Shown here one piece after another: positions 15,155-23,032 of a DNA stretch of 35,416 nt (positions within the stretch are counted from its first letter, which is position 1; each line of letters opens with the position of its first letter). A program made the translations under genes and the position numbers. The DNA lies in the NCBI GenBank assembly GCA_020721085.1, contig DYNJ01000001.1, positions 5,313-40,728 of the forward strand, in the 5' to 3' direction. Source of the stretch: Sulfurovum sp. (lineage in GTDB: Bacteria > Campylobacterota > Campylobacteria > Campylobacterales > Sulfurovaceae). The notes below the pieces were generated by a model. It saw nothing but the letters and a program-made list of their open reading frames with translations, was not told the origin of the DNA and made no database searches.

Positions 15155-15166
15155 GAAAATATTTTC
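15155..15166. repeat. Perfect 12-bp palindrome GAAAATATTTTC just after copA
   Basis: Self-complementary AT-rich palindrome 5 nt past the copA stop. It may be a protein site or a weak hairpin; chance is also possible in this AT-rich gap. Confidence 0.25.
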
Positions 15167-15171
15167 AGGTT

Positions 15172-17490
15172 TTATAATTGCACCCGCCTAAGTCTGAGTG
15201 AATTTCCAATAACGGAAACAGAGCTGAAGCTCATTGCCGCTGCGGCTATCATTGGAGACAGAAGCATTCCAAAGAACGGATACAATACTCCTGCGGCAAT
15301 CGGAATACCGGCCGTGTTATAAACGAAGGCAAAGAATAGATTCTGTCTGATATTGCGCATGGTGGCACGGCTCAATCGTCTGGCTCTGACGATGCCTCGC
15401 AAATCACCTTTGACCAAAGTGATGCCTGCACTTTCTATTGCCACATCGGTACCTGTACCCATAGCAATTCCGACTTGGGCCTGTGCCAATGCGGGAGCAT
15501 CGTTAATACCATCACCTGCCATAGCGACTGTATGTCCATCCGCTTGGAGCTGCTTGATCAGTTCAGCTTTTTGTTCTGGCAAGACCTCGGCATATACTTG
15601 GTCGATCCTAAGTATATCGGCAACGGCTTTCGCGGTGATATGACTGTCACCGGTGAGCATTACTATTCTGATACCTTCGGTATGTAGATCCCGAATAGCT
15701 TCGGCTGAGGAGTCCTTGATCGGGTCAGCGACGCTGATCAAACCGGCTGTTTTGCCGTCAATGGCAATCAGCAAAACAGTCTTGCCTTCGGTGCGTTGTT
15801 TGTCCGCTTGCGCCGACAAGTCTCCGGCATCGATACCAAGACTTTCAAGCAGTTTTACATTCCCTGCCGCCACCGTATATCCATCAACTTCACCCATGAC
15901 GCCTTTTCCAGTAATAGATTGGAAGTTATCGGTCTTGATCGGCTTGATCCCCTTTTCTTCTGCTCCACGCACAATAGCCTCTGCCAAAGGATGTTCGCTG
16001 GCGCGTTCGAGACTGGCGGCTATATATAATATTTCATCTTCGGTAAATCCCGCCTCTGCTTGCACTGCGACAAGCTTTGGTTTGCCTTCAGTCAGCGTAC
16101 CGGTCTTGTCCACGACTAGAATATCGACTTTTTCCATGATCTCCAGCGCTTCGGCATTTTTTATCAAGACTCCTGCCATAGCGCCACGCCCTGTCCCGAC
16201 CATGATAGAAATAGGCGTAGCAAGTCCCAGTGCGCACGGACAGGCGATGATAAGTACTGCGACAGCATTGACGACGGCGTATGCCAGGCGCGGCTCCGGT
16301 CCCCACACCCACCAGGCGATAAAGGCAACCGCGGCGACACCAACCACAATAGGTACGAAATAACCTGCCACTACATCTGCCAATTTTTGAATTGGCGCTC
16401 GTGAGCGTTGCGCTTTGGCCACCATATTTACGATTTGTGCCAGCAGGGTATCGGAACCGACTTTTTCTGCCCGCATCAATAAACTGCCTGTTGCATTGAC
16501 TGTCGCGCCGAAGAGCTTATCGCCGGCTGACTTTACTGCATTGATAGGTTCGCCTGTGATCATAGATTCGTCGACACTGCTTTCGCCATTGATGACTATG
16601 CCATCTACAGGTATTTTCTCGCCCGGACGGATACGCAAGGTATCACCGGGCTGTACATGCTCCAAAGGGATATCTTCTTCTGTTCCGTCCTTTCGCACGA
16701 TGCGCGCCGTATTTGGAGCAAGATCGAGCAGCATCCGGATAGCCGTGTTGGTTTGTGAGCGGGTGCGCAGTTCAAGTACTTGACCAAGAAGCACCAGAGC
16801 TGTGATCACGGCTCCCACTTCAAAATATACATCTACCAAACCATCTTCCATTTGCATTGCAGATGGGAAAATCCGCGGAAACAATAAAGCAACTACGCTA
16901 TATATCCAGGCCACTGATACACCCAATGCGATCAATGTAAACATATTGGGATTCCATGTTTGGACAGATTGCCAGCCCCGTACAAAAAATGGCCATCCCC
17001 CCCACAATACAACAGGTGTTGCCAATACAAATTCAATCCATTGAACCAATCGCATCGTAAGCCAATCCGGAAGCCAAGCAGGCACCATATCGGCGATCAT
17101 GGATAGCAAAAATACTGGTAAAGCCAAAACAATGCAGACCAAAAAGCGGCGGCTCATGTCGATGAGTTCTTCGTTTTTTTCTTCAATGCTGAATGTAACA
17201 GGTTCCAGCGCCATACCGCACTTGGGGCAATAGCCGGGATGATCTTGCGCTACCTCCGGATGCATGGGGCATGTGTAGGTGATTGGTTCGCCATCTGTTT
17301 TATGGGACGGCAAGGTTCTTTTATCTAGATATTGTTCCGGGTGCTCTTGAAATTTGTGCAGGCAATGTTCACTGCAGAAATAATAATATTTGTTTGAATA
17401 GTTGTAATTGTATTTGGAGTCGCTTGAAACCTCCATATTGCAGACGGGATCAATATGTTGCTCTTTTTTAGTATTTGGTTTTGTTCTCAT
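15172..17490 (-). CDS. copA: Copper-translocating P-type ATPase (CopA-like, YHS and CPMHP N-terminus)
   Basis: A 772-aa P1B-type ATPase exporting monovalent copper. Instead of HMA domains the N-terminus has a YHS domain ([16 protein letters not shown] ... [10 protein letters not shown], about 16-55) and a heavy-metal module CPMHP ... [14 protein letters not shown] is at 417-419 in [13 protein letters not shown], the phosphorylated Asp461 in [12 protein letters not shown], then [26 protein letters not shown], and FVYNTAGIP plus [15 protein letters not shown], the last two typical of the Cu(I) class. I use ATG 17490 (GGGAG upstream) instead of the track's GTG 17529, which is too close to its AAGGAG. 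It diverges from rsmD; an extended -10 and a dyad lie upstream. Cu(I) is much more likely than Ag-only or Zn. Confidence 0.93.
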   Translation of the reverse strand: MRTKPNTKKEQHIDPVCNMEVSSDSKYNYNYSNKYYYFCSEHCLHKFQEHPEQYLDKRTLPSHKTDGEPITYTCPMHPEVAQDHPGYCPKCGMALEPVTFSIEEKNEELIDMSRRFLVCIVLALPVFLLSMIADMVPAWLPDWLTMRLVQWIEFVLATPVVLWGGWPFFVRGWQSVQTWNPNMFTLIALGVSVAWIYSVVALLFPRIFPSAMQMEDGLVDVYFEVGAVITALVLLGQVLELRTRSQTNTAIRMLLDLAPNTARIVRKDGTEEDIPLEHVQPGDTLRIRPGEKIPVDGIVINGESSVDESMITGEPINAVKSAGDKLFGATVNATGSLLMRAEKVGSDTLLAQIVNMVAKAQRSRAPIQKLADVVAGYFVPIVVGVAAVAFIAWWVWGPEPRLAYAVVNAVAVLIIACPCALGLATPISIMVGTGRGAMAGVLIKNAEALEIMEKVDILVVDKTGTLTEGKPKLVAVQAEAGFTEDEILYIAASLERASEHPLAEAIVRGAEEKGIKPIKTDNFQSITGKGVMGEVDGYTVAAGNVKLLESLGIDAGDLSAQADKQRTEGKTVLLIAIDGKTAGLISVADPIKDSSAEAIRDLHTEGIRIVMLTGDSHITAKAVADILRIDQVYAEVLPEQKAELIKQLQADGHTVAMAGDGINDAPALAQAQVGIAMGTGTDVAIESAGITLVKGDLRGIVRARRLSRATMRNIRQNLFFAFVYNTAGIPIAAGVLYPFFGMLLSPMIAAAAMSFSSVSVIGNSLRLRRVQL

Positions 17491-17530
17491 ATCTCCATCT
17501 CCCTTTTGGGCTCTTGAACTTGTACTCACT

Positions 17531-17541
17531 CCTTGTCAAGG
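17531..17541. promoter_or_regulatory. CCTTGTCAAGG dyad at the copA transcription start, candidate operator
   Basis: Perfect 5-1-5 inverted repeat placed 9 bp downstream of the copA -10, where a repressor would block initiation. The regulator is not in the window. Confidence 0.45.
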
Positions 17542-17549
17542 CATAAAGA

Positions 17550-17555
17550 AGTATA
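17550..17555 (-). promoter_or_regulatory. Extended -10 element for copA
   Basis: ATGATATACT on minus (TG-A-TATACT), giving a leader of about 50 nt to ATG 17490. TCGGC lies 5 nt upstream of the block, as before the MFS gene. Confidence 0.5.
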
Positions 17556-17588
17556 TCATTTTTCGCCGATCTTTTACAGACTTTATGT

Positions 17589-17594
17589 TAAAAT
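17589..17594 (+). promoter_or_regulatory. Extended -10 element abutting the rsmD start
   Basis: TGTTAAAAT on plus (TG-T-TAAAAT), ending only 6 nt before ATG 17601. If this is the promoter, the rsmD mRNA would start at or next to its ATG, fitting the absence of a Shine-Dalgarno sequence. Confidence 0.4.
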
Positions 17595-17600
17595 TCCACC

Positions 17601-18209
17601 ATGAAAAGAAGTCCTAAACTCAACCTTTATACTACTTCGATCATAGGCGGAGTATATCGCGGCCGCAAGATCGATATCCCCGCCATCGATACGACGAGAA
17701 GTTCCAAAGCAATTCTCAAGGAGTCGCTTTTTGATACTCTCCAGTTTGATCTGATCGATAAAAACTTTGTAGAAGTTTTCGCCGGAAGCGGTTCGGTCGG
17801 GCTGGAAGCGCTCTCGCGCGGAGCCGGTGCATGCTGGTTTATCGAATATTACAAAGCCACATATGAGATTTTATTAAATAATATAAAACGCATTGACCCT
17901 TCCAGATCCCATCATTTTTTAGGAGACAGCTTCGAGAAGTTTGCATTGGTGTACGAGCTTGTCAAAAAAAGCGGCGTGAAAAGCTATTTTTATTTTGATC
18001 CGCCATTTTCTACCCGAGAAGGGATGAATGATATCTACGATAAAACGATCAGCCTGATAGAGTCGATAGAGCCCAATAGTTGTGAAAAGGTTATCATAGA
18101 ACATATGAGTATGCTTGAGCTTCCAAGGCATATAGGCGCTTTAGAACAGATCAAGTGCAAAAAGTTCGGTAAAAGTTCGCTAAGCTACTTTGCCCCCAAG
18201 GAGAATTGA
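17601..18209 (+). CDS. rsmD: 16S rRNA (guanine-N2) methyltransferase RsmD family
   Basis: RsmD methylates G966 of 16S rRNA in the 30S subunit using SAM. The 202-aa protein has the family start SIIGGVYRGRKIDIP (about 13-27), TRSSKAILKESLFDTL, the SAM motif FVEVFAGSGSVGLEALSRGA (about 56-75) and the catalytic YFDPPF (about 132-137, DPPF for the usual DPPY). The N-terminus is about ten residues longer than in E. coli. It has no ribosome site and a -10 almost touching its ATG. Its TGA overlaps the next gene's ATG by one base. Confidence 0.93.
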   Translation: MKRSPKLNLYTTSIIGGVYRGRKIDIPAIDTTRSSKAILKESLFDTLQFDLIDKNFVEVFAGSGSVGLEALSRGAGACWFIEYYKATYEILLNNIKRIDPSRSHHFLGDSFEKFALVYELVKKSGVKSYFYFDPPFSTREGMNDIYDKTISLIESIEPNSCEKVIIEHMSMLELPRHIGALEQIKCKKFGKSSLSYFAPKEN

Positions 18210-19021
18210 TGCGCAAAGGCTTCCCATTTTGGAGTTTGGCAATATTGACAGGCATACTTCTTTTTACTTTTGTCGGATCTATTTTTGTCACAATCTCCCC
18301 TTTTGAGCTCGACAAAACGGCCATCTTGCAACCGCCCGGTTTTGAGCATTGGATGGGTACGGACAGACTGGGCAGGGACTTGCTCTCCAGAGTGATGCAC
18401 GGTGGTCAAATCTCTTTGATCATCGGCGTTGGTTCAGCCGTGATCGCTGCTGTGATCGGACTTGTTTTGGGAGTGAGTGCCGGCTACTTCAAGGGCTATT
18501 ATGATAAATCTTTTATCATCGCAGTTGATCTTTTTCTGACTTTTCCGACATTTTTTCTGCTTCTGGCATTAGTTAGCTACATATCAGCCTCTGCGCTGAT
18601 CTTGATCGTAGTTATCTCGATCACCGGCTGGATGGGCACCTCCAGACTGATACGCACCGAAAGCTACCGAATTGCCGGTCAGCCGTTCATCAAAGTATTG
18701 ACTATCGCGAAAGTCTCGCCTCTAAAGATCATCTTTAAATATTTTATGCCGATTCTCGCACCGATCTTCTTTGTGAGTTTTACCTTTGGGGTGAGCGGTG
18801 CCATACTCGCAGAGAGCGGGCTGAGCTACCTGGGACTTGGTGTCACACCGCCCGATATGAGCTGGGGGAGCATCTTGAGTGAAGGCAAATCAATCATGGA
18901 GATTGCATGGTGGGTAAGTTTTTTTCCTGGACTGCTGATCTTTTTGGTTACCTTCTCGCTCATACAGATCAGCGATTATCTCCAAGATATCACAAACCAA
19001 AAAGAGGGTATTACTATATGA
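18209..19021 (+). CDS. OppC/DppC-type ABC transporter permease without local partners
   Basis: A 270-aa inner-membrane permease of the peptide/nickel ABC family. The start ATG 18209 (AAGGAG upstream, overlapping the rsmD TGA) is preferred to the track's TTG 18206. Features: TM1 near 7-27, the family motif HWMGTDRLGRDLLSRVMHG (about 49-67), a transmembrane domain, the cytoplasmic EAA-like loop near RTESYRIAGQPFIKVLTIAKV, and GLSYLGLGVTPPDMSWGSIL near the end. These permeases normally work with an OppB partner, ATPases and a binding protein, none of which is adjacent, so they must be elsewhere or the substrate system is split. Its last 4 nt overlap the NYN gene start (ATGA). Confidence 0.9.
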   Translation: MRKGFPFWSLAILTGILLFTFVGSIFVTISPFELDKTAILQPPGFEHWMGTDRLGRDLLSRVMHGGQISLIIGVGSAVIAAVIGLVLGVSAGYFKGYYDKSFIIAVDLFLTFPTFFLLLALVSYISASALILIVVISITGWMGTSRLIRTESYRIAGQPFIKVLTIAKVSPLKIIFKYFMPILAPIFFVSFTFGVSGAILAESGLSYLGLGVTPPDMSWGSILSEGKSIMEIAWWVSFFPGLLIFLVTFSLIQISDYLQDITNQKEGITI

Positions 19022-19782
19022 AAAAAGAAGATCATATTGCACTGTTTATCGACTGCGACAATATCAGCGCAAACGCTATCGAAGGCATACTTAACGAACT
19101 GAGCAAATACGGATTTGTCAATATCCGCCAAGCTTACGGCAACTGGACGAAAGACAATCTCAAAAACTGGGAATCAAAACTGCTGGAATTTGCGATCAAG
19201 CCGATCCAGCAGTTTGACTACACCAAAAATAAAAATGCAACCGATATCATGATGACGATCGATGCGATTGACCTGCTGCACACCAAAGACATTGATGCTT
19301 TTGCCTTTGCTACCAGCGACAGCGACTTTACGCCCGTCGTGATGCGTGTACAGGCCGAAGGAATCAAGGTTTTCGGTTTCGGAGAGAAGAAGACGCCCAA
19401 AGCCTTCATGGCGGCCTGTTCACAATTCATCTTCACTGAAAAGCTGATGAACAACGCAGCGGTCAAAGAGTCACAGCCGGATACAGTCAAACAAGTATCT
19501 ATGCTCAAAACAGCCAAGGAGATGCGCAGCGATACATGGCTTGTCAATCTGCTTCGCAACGCTCTGGAACAGACCATGGATGAAGACGGATGGGCAAATC
19601 TCGCAGATGTAGGCACATATATCAGCAACAGCTCGTCATTTTCTCCTATAAACTACGGATATAAGAAACTAAGCGGACTTATCAAAGTGATCGATCTTTT
19701 TGATATCTATATCGATGCGGAGTCTAAGCTGATAAGCATCAGGGACAAACGGTTCAAAAGCACACTACTTGAAAATATTTAA
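19018..19782 (+). CDS. NYN (PIN-like nuclease) domain protein with C-terminal OST-HTH/LOTUS domain
   Basis: A 254-aa protein starting at ATG 19018, within the permease stop (ATGA); the track start 18907 is inside the permease. The N-terminal NYN domain has conserved acidic residues in LFIDCDNIS (about 8-16), NATDIMMTIDAIDLL (about 72-86) and ATSDSDFTPVV (about 97-107), as in LabA/DUF88 nucleases of the PIN fold. The C-terminal part (about 175-245; LLRNALEQTMDEDGWANLADVG ... YKKLSGLIKVIDLFDI) fits OST-HTH/LOTUS, an RNA-binding fold. Predicted role: RNA cleavage or RNA metabolism; no target is known. Its TAA overlaps the stop of the convergent helicase gene in a shared TTAA. Confidence 0.85.
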   Translation: MKKEDHIALFIDCDNISANAIEGILNELSKYGFVNIRQAYGNWTKDNLKNWESKLLEFAIKPIQQFDYTKNKNATDIMMTIDAIDLLHTKDIDAFAFATSDSDFTPVVMRVQAEGIKVFGFGEKKTPKAFMAACSQFIFTEKLMNNAAVKESQPDTVKQVSMLKTAKEMRSDTWLVNLLRNALEQTMDEDGWANLADVGTYISNSSSFSPINYGYKKLSGLIKVIDLFDIYIDAESKLISIRDKRFKSTLLENI

Positions 19783-21830
19783 TCGGATCTCCTTTTGCCG
19801 GGAAAATCACCCTTAAGTAAGCCTGCTTCATAAAGGAACGGCGAAGGGATAAAGTCCAGTTTTTTTACCCTGTCTGTTTTGGCGTATGATAGATGCAGTC
19901 TGTCTTTTGCTCTTGTGACCGCTACATAAAAGAGTCTCCTCTCCTCCTCTATACTCCCGCCCATATTCATTAGTTTATGGTTGGGAAATCTGCCGTCCAT
20001 CAGATCAACGACATATACTTCGCCAAACTCAAGCCCCTTGCTGGCGTGCACTGTAAGCAGATTGACCCCTTCGCCTTCACTGAGTTCATTACCGCCAAGC
20101 ACCATCGCATTGACAAAACTGCCCAAATCCTGGTAGTGAGTCGCCAGTTCCGAAAGAAGTCCGGCCTTGCGCACGATCCGCTCGCGGGAGAGCTCCTTTT
20201 TGTCCTGATCTATCTCTCCCGTTTTGAGCTGTGCACGCTGTGTTGAGAGAAGCTCGACGACGCTTGTATAAAGCTTGGAAGAGATGGCTTTGCGCATGAT
20301 GGCTGACGGAGCCTTGCTCTGCTGGCTGGCACGCACAAAGTCCACATACTCAGCAAAAAATATTACCCCGTCTTTGGTCAGCTTGGGATGTTTGAGAAGC
20401 GGATGGTTCTTGATATCAACACTAAGTTCAAGCTTGGCAAAACGGCTGATCAGGCCTACCTCCAGATCATCATCAAAAAGTCCCAGTTGGCTATTTTTGG
20501 CTGGATTGAGCTTTGGCAGATCAAAACACAATGGAGCTAAAATACCTCGCATCAAATTCCCTTCACCGAAATGGACAAGGGACTGGAAAAGTTCTTTTGC
20601 CAATGCGGAACCGATCCCTTTGCTATATTCATAAATATGGATGAAAGCCATCATATCTTTTGGATTGACAAGCAGCGTCACAAGATCAAGGAGAAATTTC
20701 ACCTCTTTGGCTTCAAAAAAGCTGGTACTGCCCTTGCGGCGGCACGGAATGCCAAGCTCCCTGAGACTCGCTTCAATACCGTCTGCGCTGGCATTGTTTC
20801 TGAAGATGACAGCAATCTCGTCATGCGACAAATATGTCCCTTTGATAGTATGGGCTATAGACTGATACTGCTCAAAAAGCTCATTGTAGATCAGAAGTCT
20901 GGGAGCATGACTTTCGCCGTTGCGCCCTACTTCCAGGCTCTTAGGATAGATGCGCTCATTGCGCTCGATGACCCTGTTGGCAAGCGAAAGGATGGACGCT
21001 GTGGAGCGATAGTTGGTCTTGAGCGTAAACAAATTCGCACCGCTATAGCGCGATACAAATGTAGAGATATTTTCTATATTGGCGCCATTGAAAGCGTAGA
21101 TACTCTGATCATAGTCGCCGACACAAAAAAGAGATTTTGGTCTAAGCGCGTCTATGAGGGTATTTTGGAGTGTATTGGTATCTTGATACTCATCCACCAG
21201 CACCTCGCCAAAAGATATCGCAGCATCCTTGAGATAAGCGATATTCCACAGCAAAAGATCATTGAAAGAGGCAAAACCGTATTCGCGCTTGACCTCTTCA
21301 AACTCTTCTATGATATGCATATAGATATCCATCAAAGGCTCATGATCCGGATACTGCTCCAAAAACCATATATCAAATCCATTCAGTGAAGCATTTTGAT
21401 ACAGACTGTACCGGTCATATAAATAGATAGAGGAGAAAGGTTCGATGGCATGGTTGAGGCGCTTGAAATCCCGCTTTTCATATATGCTTCTAAAGAGAGT
21501 TTTAAGCTCTGAGGGCTGCTTGAGTGTGACCATTGAGTCTCGTTCTTTAATCCAACGGTAGCTTACGGCGTGGAATGTGCCCGACTGTATCTTTTGGACA
21601 GTTGATTTCGGGAAAAAGCGCTCAAGGCGCGCCAGCATCTCTCCGGCTGCCTTGTTGGTAAAAGTCAAGAGAAGTATAGCGGAAGGATCAATGCCGGAAT
21701 GCAGAAGATGAGCGATCCTGCCTACGATAGTAGAGGTCTTGCCTGTACCTGCGCTGGCGATGATGAGATTGTGACCAAGCGGCGCAGTAACGGCGCTGAG
21801 CTGTTCGGCATTGAGTGTACTCAGCGCCAT
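19779..21830 (-). CDS. UvrD/Rep-family superfamily 1 DNA helicase
   Basis: A 683-aa 3'-5' DNA helicase. Motifs in order: Q-type LNAEQLSAV (about 6-14), Walker A ASAGTGKTST (about 25-34), TFTNKAAGEM, the Walker B type DEYQDTN, GDYDQSIYAFNGA, LKTNYRST, LLTVHASKGLEFGEVYVVDL (motif V) and EERRLFYVAVTRAKDRLHLSYA (motif VI). It is somewhat shorter than E. coli UvrD (720 aa), ending soon after motif VI without the usual extended tail. UvrD, Rep and PcrA cannot be told apart from sequence; a role in repair or replication restart is expected. It is third in a likely transcript after two unknown genes, 5 nt after the previous stop. Confidence 0.93.
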   Translation of the reverse strand: MALSTLNAEQLSAVTAPLGHNLIIASAGTGKTSTIVGRIAHLLHSGIDPSAILLLTFTNKAAGEMLARLERFFPKSTVQKIQSGTFHAVSYRWIKERDSMVTLKQPSELKTLFRSIYEKRDFKRLNHAIEPFSSIYLYDRYSLYQNASLNGFDIWFLEQYPDHEPLMDIYMHIIEEFEEVKREYGFASFNDLLLWNIAYLKDAAISFGEVLVDEYQDTNTLQNTLIDALRPKSLFCVGDYDQSIYAFNGANIENISTFVSRYSGANLFTLKTNYRSTASILSLANRVIERNERIYPKSLEVGRNGESHAPRLLIYNELFEQYQSIAHTIKGTYLSHDEIAVIFRNNASADGIEASLRELGIPCRRKGSTSFFEAKEVKFLLDLVTLLVNPKDMMAFIHIYEYSKGIGSALAKELFQSLVHFGEGNLMRGILAPLCFDLPKLNPAKNSQLGLFDDDLEVGLISRFAKLELSVDIKNHPLLKHPKLTKDGVIFFAEYVDFVRASQQSKAPSAIMRKAISSKLYTSVVELLSTQRAQLKTGEIDQDKKELSRERIVRKAGLLSELATHYQDLGSFVNAMVLGGNELSEGEGVNLLTVHASKGLEFGEVYVVDLMDGRFPNHKLMNMGGSIEEERRLFYVAVTRAKDRLHLSYAKTDRVKKLDFIPSPFLYEAGLLKGDFPGKRRSD

Positions 21831-21835
21831 TGTGC

Positions 21836-22168
21836 TTAGTGCTGACCGATGATATAGTAGGTATGCTTGTTGGCTACTTTTTGCAGAATGATTTTATATT
21901 TGTCAGCCCAATGAGCAACGCTTTGCGTGAATGCTTCAATATTTTCCGAAGAGTTAGTCTCTTCACATTTGATCTTGAAATAGTCATGAGAATTGGATAA
22001 TGTGATCATACCTCCATGGTGTGCCACGGCATCTTGAAGCGTCAAGAGATGCTTGGAAAAATGGTCGAAACCTTTTGTGTTTTCGATAGATTTGTTAATC
22101 TGTGCCATCGTATGCTCATTGACTGGATAACCAAATTGTGTCAAAAGTGCTTCAGGTGTGATGCGCAT
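21836..22168 (-). CDS. Conserved-looking hypothetical protein, 110 aa
   Basis: Soluble protein of unknown function with no signal or membrane segment. It has a helical N-terminus (PEALLTQFGYPVNEHTMAQINKSIENTKG) and a more mixed, His-containing middle (FDHFSKHLLTLQDAVAHHGGMITL). ATG 22168 has AAGGA 6 nt upstream. It ends 5 nt before the helicase ATG, so the two are probably coupled, hinting at DNA metabolism only by association. A TACAAT -10-like element lies just upstream, within the 60-nt gap to the next gene. Confidence 0.75.
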   Translation of the reverse strand: MRITPEALLTQFGYPVNEHTMAQINKSIENTKGFDHFSKHLLTLQDAVAHHGGMITLSNSHDYFKIKCEETNSSENIEAFTQSVAHWADKYKIILQKVANKHTYYIIGQH

Positions 22169-22228
22169 CTGCTTCCTTGTATATATTCTAAAAGAAGTGA
22201 TTGTAGCGAATTTTACTTTAGAAGCGCC

Positions 22229-22867
22229 CTAAAACAGAGTTGTGCGCCGTTCAAGTCTAGACAGAAGATCTTTATAGTGCTCGACATTTTGCAGAGCCTT
22301 TTCGTAACGCCATCTTAGGATAAATTCGATGATCAAATTTTTGAGACTCGGATCAAGACTCTCCCCTTTGCCGAAATATCCCAAAGAGATATTTTTCGCC
22401 TTTTTCTTTCCGCTGTCATCAGGCTCATATGTGATAGCGATGATCTGTATATATTTTCCGGCTCTGGTTTCTCCGAAATCTTCCTCTTTGAGACCGATAC
22501 CGCTTAGATTCATTGCTTTATACATGAATATCATATCAAAATCCGGCGACTTTTCAAAGATTTTCAATTCTTGAAAAAGCCATTTGATCCGTACCATATT
22601 TATTTCGCGAATTGTTTCGTTTTTTTGTTCTTCCGTAGCCTTGGCTTCATGTGGCGGTGCCGGCTTGATAACCGGCCTTTCTATAGGTTTTTCAACGGCA
22701 TCAACCGATAGTTTAGATGTTGGTATTGAGTCAGAGACAATGACCGCTTCAGTCCTGACCGCTTCAGTCCTGAGCGTTGCAGACTGAGCCGAAGATATAC
22801 CCTTTTTCTCAGCAAGTTTATTGTCTATCTTGCTTGTCAATGCCTTGAGTTTGTCCAAGCTACTCAC
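22229..22867 (-). CDS. Hypothetical protein with low-complexity linker, about 212 aa
   Basis: Unknown soluble protein. The N-terminal part (LDKLKALTSKIDNKLAEKK) is helical; a linker rich in Val, Thr, Glu and Pro contains a tandem duplication (RTEAVRTEAV) and PIERPVIKPAPPHE; the C-terminal part (about 95-212; MVRIKWLFQELKIFEKSPDFDMIFMYKAMNL ... ISLGYFGKGESLDPSLKNLIIEFILRWRYEKAL) looks globular. I prefer GTG 22867 because GGAGG lies 6 nt before it; the track's ATG 22885 has no ribosome site. It heads the minus-strand set with the 110-aa gene and the helicase. Confidence 0.7.
   Translation of the reverse strand: MSSLDKLKALTSKIDNKLAEKKGISSAQSATLRTEAVRTEAVIVSDSIPTSKLSVDAVEKPIERPVIKPAPPHEAKATEEQKNETIREINMVRIKWLFQELKIFEKSPDFDMIFMYKAMNLSGIGLKEEDFGETRAGKYIQIIAITYEPDDSGKKKAKNISLGYFGKGESLDPSLKNLIIEFILRWRYEKALQNVEHYKDLLSRLERRTTLF
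22741..22770. repeat. Tandem 2 x 15 bp direct repeat inside the 212-aa hypothetical gene
   Basis: TGACCGCTTCAGTCC occurs twice head to tail and a third partial copy (TGAGCG) follows. The unit is in frame (5 codons), producing RTEAV repeats, so copy-number changes would alter linker length without frameshift. Confidence 0.85.
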
Positions 22868-23032
22868 TATCTTCCTCCAACCCATTTCTTAATATTTTTT
22901 AGATATGTTATATATTATCTAATATTTCGAATTTTATCTAGAATAACATTAAAATAATATAAAAAAATATGAATTTTGATATTTTTTGATACGAGTTATG
23001 TGATTCACTGATGACGAAAAGTGCTTCAGGAT

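Noticed and set aside
15653-16363. 236-aa plus-strand ORF, rich in Ser/Thr/Pro/Ala
   Set aside because: Antisense to copA; composition is typical of the mirror of a membrane ATPase frame.
16996-17003. Seven-G run in copA as a phase-variation tract
   Set aside because: It encodes the W-G-G of the well-conserved VLWGGWPFF segment, so codon constraint explains it.
18907-19017. Upstream extension of the NYN protein given in the ORF track
   Set aside because: This stretch lies inside the permease gene in another frame; the ATGA overlap at 19018 and the NYN family start support the shorter form.
20571-21389. 272-aa plus-strand ORF
   Set aside because: Antisense shadow of the UvrD-like helicase, which has all helicase motifs on minus.
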